A stretch of 64,000 bases of DNA from NCBI RefSeq assembly GCF_030867145.1, contig NC_134434.1:8060001-8124000 (forward strand), given 5' to 3'. Numbering within the stretch: the stretch's first letter is position 1; every line of letters starts with the position of its first letter. The notes under the pieces were generated by a model, which saw nothing but the letters and a program-made list of their open reading frames with translations, made no database searches and was not told the DNA's origin. The translations under genes and the position numbers were made by a program. This document shows positions 20,251 to 32,200 of the stretch, in pieces. Source of the DNA: Opisthocomus hoazin (lineage: Eukaryota > Chordata > Aves > Opisthocomiformes > Opisthocomidae).

Positions 20251-23200
20251 CTGTGGAGAGAGCAAAGCGGGGGTGAGCGGCCGGGTCTGGCGCGGTGCCG
20301 GGGGGCTCATCGCAGGCGCAACGGGAACGGTCGGCGTCTTCAGCAGCGACGCCCAGATGCTCGAAAGCCCTTACGCGCAGCTGCCGAGGCAGTGCCGAGG
20401 ACACTCCCGCCAGCCCCGACACCGTCCCAACGATGTTTATGCCCATTTCCGCCAGAGGGAGAAATGATGGGGACTATTAGTTGCCAACCGCTAACAGTTT
20501 TTCTAAATGACTGCCAATCTGCTAGCTGGGAACAGCCGCCTGGACTGGAAATGGGTGTTCCCTCCACGGCGAGGCCCCGGAACAATCCCAGCCACGGAGA
20601 CCAGGCTGGAGAGGGCTTTGTTGCCCTCTCTGAACAGCAAACCACCTCCCATGATGAGCCACTTCTTCCTCCGTCCCCCACGCCGCAGCACCGTGAAATC
20701 GGTGTGGAGCTTTGTGCAAAGCAGCTTCTCCAAGTGGAGCTGAGCTTTCTTTCAACCCCGCTACCCTCAGGATGCCGAATGCAGAGCCCAGGCAGGAAAA
20801 CTGCTGTCCCTCTGCCCGCCCAGCGGGCACCGACCGGCAGCCCAGCACCGCTCCTCCCTGCCCTCTGCCAGGCTCTGGAACGTTCCCCAGCTCAGACTGA
20901 ATATTTGTGTTCTGATCTGCAGGTTTCTAACATAACTCTCTGTCTAAATGGCTTCTTTAACCTCCTCCTGTTTTTCCTGTCCATTCACGTTGTTTTCTTG
21001 GGCTTCCAATCTCCCTCACTTATTCTCGTCTCTGAGTGAGCAGAAGTCCGTAACGCAGATGGGCACCTGCCTCCTCATTAAGTGGCAACCGGACGCTCTC
21101 TCTAATGACTACTGCAGAGTCACCTCAGCTGTGACAGATTCTGAAATTTCCTTTTTACCCTGATTCACTCCAGACTTTATCAGCTCATGCCCTTAATTTC
21201 TGCCGTTCTCTTCTGTTCCTGACGTGCGGTTTTTCTACCACACAGCGTTAGGTCTTCCTAAAGCCTCACACCAGGCGGTGCCAAAGCAGCCCAGAGACGC
21301 AGGGGTGAGCCCGTCGGCTGCAGAAGAGCCGTGGAATAAAGAAGCACAAAATTTTGTGTGCTGGAAGTGAGAGACTGCACCTCTCCCGTCAGCTCCAGGC
21401 AAATCCACCTCGGGCAATGCCCGTGGCACCAGCGACGGAGCTGAGCCAGGCAGCAGCTCGGGAGTGCCGGGAAGCGAGGGGAGCAGCGTACCAGGCTGAA
21501 CCACAGGCAAAAGGGCCGAGCCGCCGGGAGCCCTGGCCCCGTCGCAGGTGCGCAACACAGCCCAGCAGCACCAGTGGCACCGCCGGGGCCGCTGCCGGAA
21601 CAGCCCAGAGGACACGCACTGGGGCCGGGCTGCCGGCCAGCCTCACCGCCCCGTCAGAAGCCCAGGCTGCGGCAGCGTCGCTCTGGGCTGGAGGAGTCTC
21701 CGGGCCTTCCCCTCTTCCAGCACGGACACTAAGAAATGCAAATTCCAGAACCCAGCAGGAGAGCATACAGACCCAGTGAGGATGGAAAGCCAGGCAGCTG
21801 ATGGCTCCAACTCTCTGTCCCATAAAACCATCGTAGTACTTGATATTATTGATCAGCTCCCCATTTCCGTTGTAGATTGCGGTGAACTGATTCATCGAGC
21901 CACTGGAAAGGAACCAAGAGAACATGGGGTCAGGGAGAATGCTGTGGCAACAATGTCGCTGCCTACAGCTCTCTTCTCAGCTGTGTCGACCGGAGCTGTT
22001 CATCAGACCAGCGTGCAACGAGTTCTTCTAAGCGGGGAGACTGACCGTAGCTGAACCACAGCAACCTCAGAGCAGAGAGTTCACAGCAACGCTGGAACCA
22101 CAGCTACCTGTTACGCCGCAGGGCTGAGACAGAAAAGCACGAAGAGCTGACCCACGCAGGCACTGAGAGCAGACCCCCCAACCACCTCCACAATCCGTGG
22201 CGGCGGAGCAGTTGCTGGTCCCCACTCAGAGCCCTGAAACACCCAGGCTGACTCTGAACAGGGATCTGGCACAGTAGCATTCGCCATGGCTTTAAGTCTC
22301 CAGTGCAGAGGTTGGATGCACGCAAGGGATAAAAATCCCAAGCTGCAAATACGGGCAAGCAGCTGCGCTGCTCGTGGTGAGGCTAAAACAAACAACAAAA
22401 CCAGCAAAACCCCACGAATGATGTCTGCAGAGACAAATCATCCTCCCCAGGGAGGCAGGAGGTGAAACTAGAACTTACCATGCAAAGAGGTTGGCTTGTG
22501 GGTGGATGTCCAGGGCCGTCAGCCCCTTGACTATCTGCAGGACCTTCATGGACTCGGGCATCCGGGGGTCAAAGAACCGCACATCTCCGTTTACACTGCC
22601 AACACACGAGTTTCACAACGTCAGGCTGTACCCAGACCAGACACCACAGCCCAGGACATCGCGCCGTACGCCTGCCTGCGAGCTGACCGCCGCCATCAGA
22701 CAATTAGGACAGAGAAGCCTTGCCTTCTCCGTCAGCACGGCTGAATTCCCGCTGATGTCACTGCGATTCGGTACCGTCCGCAACGCGCAACGTGCGGTGC
22801 AAACAGCTCTGCCTCTGCCCTCAGGACTGATCCGTTACTGCTTTTACCAGTTACAGCTCGTCGCTGAGTCGAAGTGCCTTCGCTGTTTTGTCACACTCAA
22901 TACCCCGAGCTGCACGTCAGACCCGGACTCCTTCTCCTTTTCACAGCAGGAAATCGCATTAGGAAGCTCTAACCAGACGGGCGCTGCCGGTACCATCCAT
23001 TAGGCCAAACGTCTGCCCGCGGACGCGCACGCCCTGGCTGTCCCAAGCACTCTGCGGACCCGGCGTAACGAACCCCGCCAACGCCCAGGCGACGCGTCAG
23101 CCCCGTTGATGGCTTCACCGGGGAAGGGAGGGTGGGGACAGCAACCGTGGCAGGGGCAAGATATGGCGCTCAGCAGCTCGAGCACCTTTCAGACACCACT

Positions 23201-26200
23201 GATTTCTTGCCGTTCAGCGATCTCTCTGAGGCACATCAGCGGAAGCTCGTCTGCTGGCTGTGAAGAGGGGGCTGCTTCTCCCACAGCCCCGGCACCGTGG
23301 ACCGAGGGTTTTGCCGCGGTACACGCGTTCTCCTGAGCTCCTTGTCAGAGACTGGCTGACCAGCGTACAGGAAGGCAAACAGAAGAGTCTCTTACAAAAA
23401 CTAAATCCAACATTAACTAATCCGATCTGATTCTGCTGGCACCAGAACTAAGGCTTTTGGCACCACAACTTTCAAAGCGTTACCTTTTTTCCATGTCACT
23501 GGTGGCCACACAACTGTGAATCGCTTACAGAGTTAAGAACAAGAAAGGCATTAAGAAGCATATTGCTTTCGCTTCTTTACCACTGGAATATCTAACACTG
23601 ATCAAAAGGCTGCCACACAAGATCACTCGTATCATTACAAGAAGCTGCAACTCCAGCTGTCACATAATTAAATTCAAGACAAATTCAACTTGAGGTTGAT
23701 TTAGATCCTAAAGACTAGATGGAAATACTGTTTGAGAGAGATAAAGTTACAGTAAATTAGTTTAAAGCTTTAAACCACAGTAAGACTTGAAAATGGTTCT
23801 GAATGTATTAGAAGACCATGCAAGAGCTTTAAAATGGAAGCAAAGTTCTGTGAGGAGGGACTACACAGGAAAGCACGCCCCAGTCGAACAGTAATGGGCG
23901 AGAAGCAGCCAACAACAGCCGAGCTATCACCCAGGACACGGAGCAGGTGTCCAAGGACCTTTCCTAGCAGCGCCGTCAGCCTGACGAACGCAGACCTGAC
24001 GGTTCGTTAGAAGCACTGTGGTGGCATCAGCACATGGATCAAAGCGGCTGAACACGCTGTCCCGTGGTGAACCGGTGCTGGGCAATGGAGAGCCGCGGGG
24101 TCCGGCGTGGTCACCAGGCCGGTGTTAGAAACTCCTGCCTCTGGTCCAGGGAAAAAGTTGCGCTGAGGTTCAAGGAACTGCTCTGCCAGCAGCGCAGTGC
24201 CTTCAGGTTTTTCAGGAAACAGCCAGACCAAGAGCTCGCCACGTCCTAACACTTGTTTTCCTTGGGTCTTGCTGTCAACGGACGAAAAGCGTGAACTGAG
24301 AGAAACCAAGAGCAAGGTGGCTTCTCTCAACAGACCGAGCCCCTCCGGGACGAGACCAGACCTGTCTTCCGAAGCACAGCGTTTTCCCACACCTCCTCCA
24401 TCCCGAGAGAACTCATCACGTGCCGAGCGCACGGAGGAGAGAGGAAAAACGAGCCTTCAGACCCAGGCTGGCCAAGCGTACGGGCCTGACCCCTGGGACT
24501 GTGGCAGGAGATTACAGAAAGGAAGATTAAAAACTCTTCTATGTGAGCTCGACAAATCTGGCAGCTGCATCAAATAATCCCCTTTCTGAAAATCTTCATA
24601 CATTTTTGCTGGCCCATCCCCCACCTCAGGAATGTTCCGAATCCCTGAAAATTATGTTTTGTTTTCATTTTGTAATCAAGAAAAAGAGCCTCTTTGTGTG
24701 CAAACAGCGGCTTTGCGACAGTAAGTTATTTTCTGCTGTTCTTTAATGGCCATATAAGTATATGCTGCTCTCTCCGCAGTATTTACCAGGCAGCAGAAAT
24801 GGATTTATGTGTAGAAAATTGCTAGACAGCAAAGTAATCCTGCACAGCAATATGCCCAACAGATGCAACATCAACCTTCCTTCTCATGTTCTCTCAAATG
24901 ACCCCACGGAGACGCTGGCAATGAAGAACACCACCCATAAGATCTGCTATATCTAGCCTGGGTTTCTGGTTCATTCGATTCCGCCCTCGCACGCCTCATG
25001 ACAGTGATTTCAGCAAAGACGCCTTCTTGTTTACTCTCCAGCCTCACTAACTGGCTTCCAAGGAAAGCTGCACATTTCTTTCTGCCTTCTCTCCACCAAG
25101 CTTGGAGCAGGAGTTCATTACTGAAGCAAATGTCAAACTAAAGAGCTTTACCCTCTCAGCTCTTGAAATACCAGGGGCAGATCTTAAATACAAGAGCAAA
25201 CTATTTTTAGTTTTTACGTTCAAGAGCAAACAGCTCAAACAGTAAAACGTCTCTTACCTGACACTCATGATGTTGCCGTCAGGATGCTTCTGCAGGTACG
25301 CCTTCACCACCCAGGCCGTGTGCTCTCGGTAGGTCATGACGCGGCTGAGGAACAGGGAGAGAAGTGTTTCGAAGGGAGGAAGGGGAGCCGTGAAGACCCC
25401 CCGAGCCCGGGCAGGACGGGTGGTTACCATTCACTCAGAGCCATCCTCCTGTCAAAGACGCGGATGGAGCCGTCACCCAGCCCCGCCACAATCAGCGAAC
25501 GGTGGGAGTCACACGAGAGGCTGGTCACACAGCTGTCGGCGCCGGTGGGGATGTCCTAGGGAGACAGCACACAAAAGCCAAGCTGGGACCACGACGTGTC
25601 TTCAAGTCCAAAGCCCCAAAGAGAAGGCAGAAGGCCCTAAAGTCAAGGTGCTAAACCAGATGGACCCCGTGTCCTCCTCCTCCTCTCCCCATTCTGTGCA
25701 TCGGTCCAAAACTAAAGCAGGGTTTCCACCAGTCACTCACAACACCGTGATGCTGACTCGGTGGGAAGCTTTCCTTCAGGCTCTCTGGACACGACCCGAA
25801 ACCTGGGGGTGGTGACCCTGGGGACGACGGTCACTGCTGCTGCCGTGTGCTGGAGCCACAAGTCCCACCGTCCAACCCACAGAGCCAGAGCTGGAGTCCC
25901 AGCAACGCCAGCCTTTGCGAGTCATTCAGCTTTATAAACCGAGAGGAAGGCAAGGTCTATTTAGGGAAGGAGGAGTTGATATCATTCTCTACTAAGAATA
26001 TCTAATTATTTAAAATCTTATTTATTATATCTAATTATTTAAAATAAAAGGCCAGAGGAGTTATTTCTGCATAAACCATCTCTGTTGCGTACAAGCTGTA
26101 AAAGCCACTGGAATGGCAGGAGGGACAGCGTATCTCTGGAGGAGAAGAGTCGTGTACGACAAACCAAGCTGCAGAAAGCAAAACCCCCCAACGGCGTGCA

Positions 26201-29200
26201 CAAAACCGCACCCGACACCAAACACAGCGGTGCTTGCTATAGGCAATACCACCCACGCCAACAAAGGAACAAAGCTGCGAGGTGTGAGCCCTTCTTGTGC
26301 ATCAGATCAACAGCCAAATAAGTTCCAGGATGTTATTTAAATCCTCCTTGTAAAATAAGCTTTTTCCCCCCTTTTTTTGTCTCCGTGCCACACAGGACAC
26401 TTGCTGGGCCCCCAGAACCTACAAAATGATTTTCCCCGAAGGTAGCTCCCTCCCCCCAGAACGGCTCCAGTTATCATTAATGGAGGCCATTTCTTTCAGT
26501 CCGTTTTTATTTTACTTTCTACACACTCAGCTCTCTCCCTCCTTTCACCACTCGGACCATCGCTACAGCTCTGCAGAGCCCCGGCGGCTGCTGCAAACGG
26601 GCCAAGGCAAGCAGACACGGCGTGACCTTCCTCTTCACCACGGCAGCAGTGGCGGGGAGGCAGCTCCAGTGCTCCTGGACAACGTCAGTGCGGCTGCGCG
26701 AGCTGTCAGCCCCGTGATGAGATGCCCAACACAGCACCAGAGCATCTCTTCGGCAAGGCACAGCGAGCCAGCGTGGGGCCACCCACCAGTCCCCGCTTCA
26801 GGGCACATGACAAGGAGATCCCAGTGATCTCGTTAGATGCCAGACACCACGAGTATTAACAACAACGACACGGAAAAAGAAGGCTGGAGCTTGCAAGGAC
26901 AGCTGTGCTGGGAACACGCGTGCTCTTGCTCTAACGCTGCTCCTTGCCCACTTTTTACTCACTGTAAGCAGAAGAATTGCTTGGAAAATGTCTACGCCTG
27001 TTATGAGGAAAATCACTTCAATTACACAGAATCCCAGAATCCCAGCATGGTGGGGGTTGGAAGGGCCCTCTGTGGGTCACCCAGCCCAACCCCCTGCCCA
27101 AGCAGGGTCACCCACAGCAGGCTGCACAGCACCGTGTCCAGGCGGGGCTGGAATATCTCCAGAGAAGGAGACTCCACAGCCTCCCTGGGCAGCCTGGGCC
27201 AGGGCTCCGTCACCCTCAGAGGGAAGAAGTTCTTCCTCATCTTCAGCTGGAGCTTCCTCAGCTTCAGTTTGTGCCCATTGCCCCTTGTCCTGTCGCTGGG
27301 CACCACTGGAAGGAGTCTGGCCCTGTCCTCCTGACACCCACCCTGCAGATATTTAGAGGCATTTCTAAGGTCCCCTCTCAGCCTTCTCTTCTCCAGGCTG
27401 AACAAGCTCCCTCAGCCTCTCCTCGTAGGAGAGATGCTCCAGTCCCTCCTCCTCCTCATAGCCCTGCGCTGGACTCTCTCCAGTAGCTCCTCATCTTTCT
27501 TGAAGTGGGGAGCCCAGCACCAGACACAGCACTGCAGATGGGGCCTCACCAGGGCAGAGTGGAGGGGAGATTAAAACAACAAAAATTAAAAACAATTAAA
27601 ACAAGTAAAAAAATCAAAGCAGCGTTGAAAAAGTAGGGTAACAATCAGGAGGCACGTTAGAAATGTATCAGCTAATTTCACACTTCAATGCTGTTTTTGC
27701 TCCTCGGTCTCTCCACCCTTCCCAGAGAGGCCCCCGCCCTGGGGCTGCTCCCCGCAGCTCCGGCAGCCGCCTGCACCCAGAGCCCGCCTGGAAGTGGGAG
27801 CGATCGGCAGCAGTGAAGCTGCAGTGCTTGCTCCTCCAGCTGCCCGCAGCGCGTCCAGAGGCATAGCTCTTCGCCGTCCAAAGCGGGGAAGGCACCTCTG
27901 CCAGCTGGGACTGCACCGCTTCGCGGCTCTCTGGGCGGAATTTCACTTTTCCACCGAGACTGAGTCCGGAATTATCAATCATTTTTATTTTAACACACCC
28001 AACCTTTGCAATTAGAAAAGAGAAACAACATTCTTTTAGATATTTTCGGCGCAATCATGAAACATCATCATTTATAAGATTTTCACCTCTTCAATTCTGC
28101 TGTTCCCTAATCTACATAGAAAAAAGAATATCTGAACGTAATTAAGATTAACATAGGCTTAATTATCTTGCATTTCAGGGTCAAAGTGTTGTAATTAATG
28201 TTCATCCAATGGTAATTAATTTCTAGAAGCTTTGAAAACTACTCTCCTTTTCTTCTCCAGCGTGGTGACTCCCTTCTCACAGACCAGCTGCCTCTCCTTG
28301 TCATTCCTGAGAAACTCCCATTCGGCTGCGACCGACGCCAGCACCCGCAGCGCCTTCCCCCGCGACCCCGCGCAGAAAGCCGCGCGCGGCTGAGGCGCTG
28401 CCTCAGTGCTGCCTTGTGGCAGAGGTGGGATGGGAACACGCCGGGTGCCCCGGTGCGCGGCTCTGCCGAGCTCCCCAGCGAGACGCCGGGACGCCGGGGA
28501 GCTGCTGGCGGGCTGCCGGCTATCTTCCTGCTCGGAGCCAGGGCCAGGCAGCACAGAGCACGCTTCCGACCCACGCCAGACTGCCCAAAGCTGGCGACAA
28601 CCCCGCCGGCTGCTCGGGACCAGCGCACGGCTAGCAAACGCTCCCGTTTCTGCCCTGCCGAGCACTCCGGTCCCGAGCCGGGAGCGGACCGTGCAGGGAT
28701 GCGAGGGCTCTCTCCTGAAACCAGACCCGTGTCTGGTGGGTACAAGAGCAGCGCTGCTGCGTCAGCAGCTCTGCGTGCACCCCAGAGCAGCGGAGATGGC
28801 AGCAGCAAGTCGGAATGCTCCACCCCCAACCCAACTCACCACATTTCCTCACGGATTTTTACACTTTTCCAATAGTGTGCTAATAGGAAACCCCATCTGC
28901 ACCCTGGTGCCAGGCTCTGGATTTCACAGCCTCGTCTTTCCCAGACCCCACTGCCCAGAGTAACACCAGCAGCTTCCAGGACCAAGTACGTGTGTCATTT
29001 TACGTCTCTCGCAGTCGGCTGCAGCAGGCAAGCAGGAGCTTTGGCCACGCACGGGGTGAACTCACCGCACGGGACGTGCTCCGCGAGGGAGAAGGTGCAC
29101 GGGACAAACACGCGGATGTTACCTGCACTTTCATTTCCCGATCCGTGTCCCAGATCCGGATTATCCTCACATCTCCCGATGTCATCAGCAGCCCCGTTTC

Positions 29201-32200
29201 TTGTTCCCAGTCGACGACCATTCCCGCTCCTAAGATAAAACACAGGCAGGGTGTGCAAATTAATCTCTGCATCAGCACAGGCAGAGCGGCACTAATTAGA
29301 ACACCGGCTCTCACGACCTCACGCTACAGAAACCATCGTTATTAGGGGAAATGTAAAATCACATCCACGCGCATCCACACGTCCTCCAAACGGGATGAAA
29401 TCAGCCAGTCCTGCCTTCGCGCCCAAACACCCCTCTGACCCCTCGGCCAGCGCAGGAGCTCGGCAAAGCCGAGGCGCGGGTGTCCCTGCAGGCAGGTGAA
29501 CGCAGCCTTCCAGGACATGGCCAGGCTGCTGGGGACTTCCAAAGGAGTTCTAATAAATTATCCACCACTTTCTGAGAACACCGGGTTAAATGATGACTGA
29601 AGTCGGCTAAACTGGGGACACCTCACACGGCGAGACCCGAGAGCCTCCGCTGTACCGTGACGCCTCACGCTAACAGAAACGTGTGGCTGGGGGGAGGTGT
29701 TTCTAAACAAGCAATAGCAAAGTCATTGCTGCAAGATATTGAAATAAACAGCTTGGTAGGAGTAAAAACCAATTTGCTGCACAGACAGATAAGGAGGGGA
29801 GCATTCTGCAATTGCACTGGCTAAAATACATTTACGGGAGCTTTGGCTCCTCATCTTTGAAGGCATAAACCGACTGCTAGGTGCAGTGAGAAACACACCC
29901 CATCCGTGCAGTGCGAGAGCCAGACGGGATTTTCTACCCCCTAAACACCTGACACGGGCGCCTGCTTACAGCCAGGCGTGAACTCGCGAGCTTTGCTGGC
30001 ACAGCAGTTTCCAGAGAAGAGCGAGTGTCTGTCAGCCCCCTTCCCAGCCGGGGCAACGCGACGGCCAAACGCCACGCAGTGAGCCGGCTCGCCTCGGCAC
30101 AGGGCACACGGGCGTCAGAACAAACCAGAGACGGGGAACGGGGAAAGAGCGGGCAGCGAAACCCCTGCTTCGGCAGGGAAACCTCCGAGGAGCCGTTCTC
30201 GTGTGTTTAATTGGAAGCGACTTCTCCGTCCCTGCGTGCCTCCACGGCACAGAAAGGTTCTGCTTCAAGCAGAGAGCTGTACACCAACTGCCTTTTGCTT
30301 TTTATGCTGCGAAGGCTGACCAACCCCAAACCTACGCGTTTTCCAGGGAGACTCTTTGTAAAAACACAAACAAAGCCTCCCCGGAGCGTTACATGAGGGA
30401 ACCACGCGAGAGCTCCAGGTTTCGTGCTTGCTGCCATCTGGCCGGGCAGGGCTCTCCCCCGGGCAGGGGCAGAACCCTCGCCCTGCAGAGCAGCCGTTCA
30501 GCGCCGTGTCCCCGCCGGACCGCGGTGTTTTATAACCACCCGCCAGCCGGAGGCCGCGAGCTCCGCAATGCATCAGGACTGCAGGCTCCTGCTCCCAGCC
30601 CTCCGCAGCTGCCTCCAGCCCATTCCTGTGTTTCCACTCCGCAAACACCCAAACGACAAGGGCACAACTTGCTCGTCCAGATGGTACCAATGTGCATTTG
30701 TCTTTATTTACGGCTAGGAATGAGCCCCAGCAGGAAATTTAAACCCACCCCAACACGCTCTCTATCACCAGAGGGCTGTAAGTACTTCTTACCAGACCAC
30801 AAGGAAACAACAGAGGCATCCTATAAACACCGAGTTTGCCTCAAAGATGACGAAATGACCTTGTTCTGCACAGATCCAGATAAAACCTGCTGCCCATCTC
30901 CTCTTCCCAAGTATCGCATCCGAGCCGTTTCCCGATCTTGCCGCGCACCCCTGAGAAGATCACTGACATTTATTGACAGTCCGTCATCTTGCCGCAGGAA
31001 ATTCGGGACTCAGCTAAGCTGCGAGCTCGTATCTTCATCGCGCGAGTCAAATTGATTGTTACTTCAGGTTTCCTGGCAGCTCGGAGGGCTGCTAGAGATC
31101 CGAGGCAAACAAGCAGGCAGTGATTTAGATGATAAACATCACTGAAGTGTTTTCATTTGTCATCTTGTTTATGGCCCATGTGACAAGATGAACCTGGCAG
31201 GCTGAGACAGATACCGCCATTACCACCGCTGATGGAGTTAAGTAGGCAATGTGATCTTAGGCACTTTTAAACCTCCCAATTTCCCAGTTACGTTCCCGAG
31301 TCTGAAGACAAAGTTTCTCCTCAGTCTGATGGGTAGCGAGAGTCCCCAGCCCGCTGCGGTCCCAGGTGTCTTTGCTGTGGAGGGGGAGAGAGACGGCGAA
31401 TTCAAAGGTTTTCATGCTTGTCTTGGCACATCCATTCCTTGACGGATGTCAGGAATTGACGCCCTGAGATGTTCAGCGATGCCACCTAGAAGGCTCGGGA
31501 AGGTTCACACTCAGGGAAGAAGCTCCAGAGGGGTTTCCACTTCACATAAAACCTTACAGAGTTCTCCCATAGGAGAACTCTCGTTTTTTGGGCACAAACT
31601 GAAGCACAGGAAGTTCGGTCTGAACCCGAGGAAGAACTTCTTCCCTCTGAGGGTGACGGAGCCCTGGCCCAGGCTGCCCAGAGAGGCTGTGGAGTCTCCT
31701 TCTCTGGAGATATTCCAGACCCGCCTGGACAAGGTCCTCTACAGCCTGCTGTAGGTGACCCTGCTTGGGCAGGGGGTTGGACTGGGTGACCCACAGAGGT
31801 CCCTTCCAACCCCTACCATTCCGTGATTCTGTGATTCAGATGCCCAGATAGAAAGGACAAGGGCTCACCCTGGACTGTGAGCCGACAGAGAGCCCACAGG
31901 AGAAAAGGCAGGAGGGAGATGGTGGTGCATGGTGCAGCTCGTGGTCTCTCTGGAAGAGGCAAGTGCAGCACTTCCATCATCCCCTAACGAGGGATCTTCC
32001 CTTTCTTTCATCAGCCGCCTTGTTCTCTCAAGAAAATATGAAATACTGGTTTTGCTGCTCCCGACGCACGGTGCTCTCGGGGGACCAGGCAGTCTCCGAG
32101 CACAGGGCACGCGCCCGGCACCGCACAACGCAGGCAGCAGAAGGAACAGAACCTTTGCATAAAAGCCGCAGCGGAGGAGACCTCCTGGCACCCTCCCGCT

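Larger units (their letters stand above)
25556..29122 (-). other. RPTOR: RPTOR intron, 3.6 kb
   Basis: Holds a CR1 copy (27024-27570) in the same sense as the transcript, an A-rich tail-like stretch (27571-27640), a homeobox-motif-rich AT island (27955-28245) and a CpG-rich stretch (28320-28800) without a recognised gene. Confidence 0.8.
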
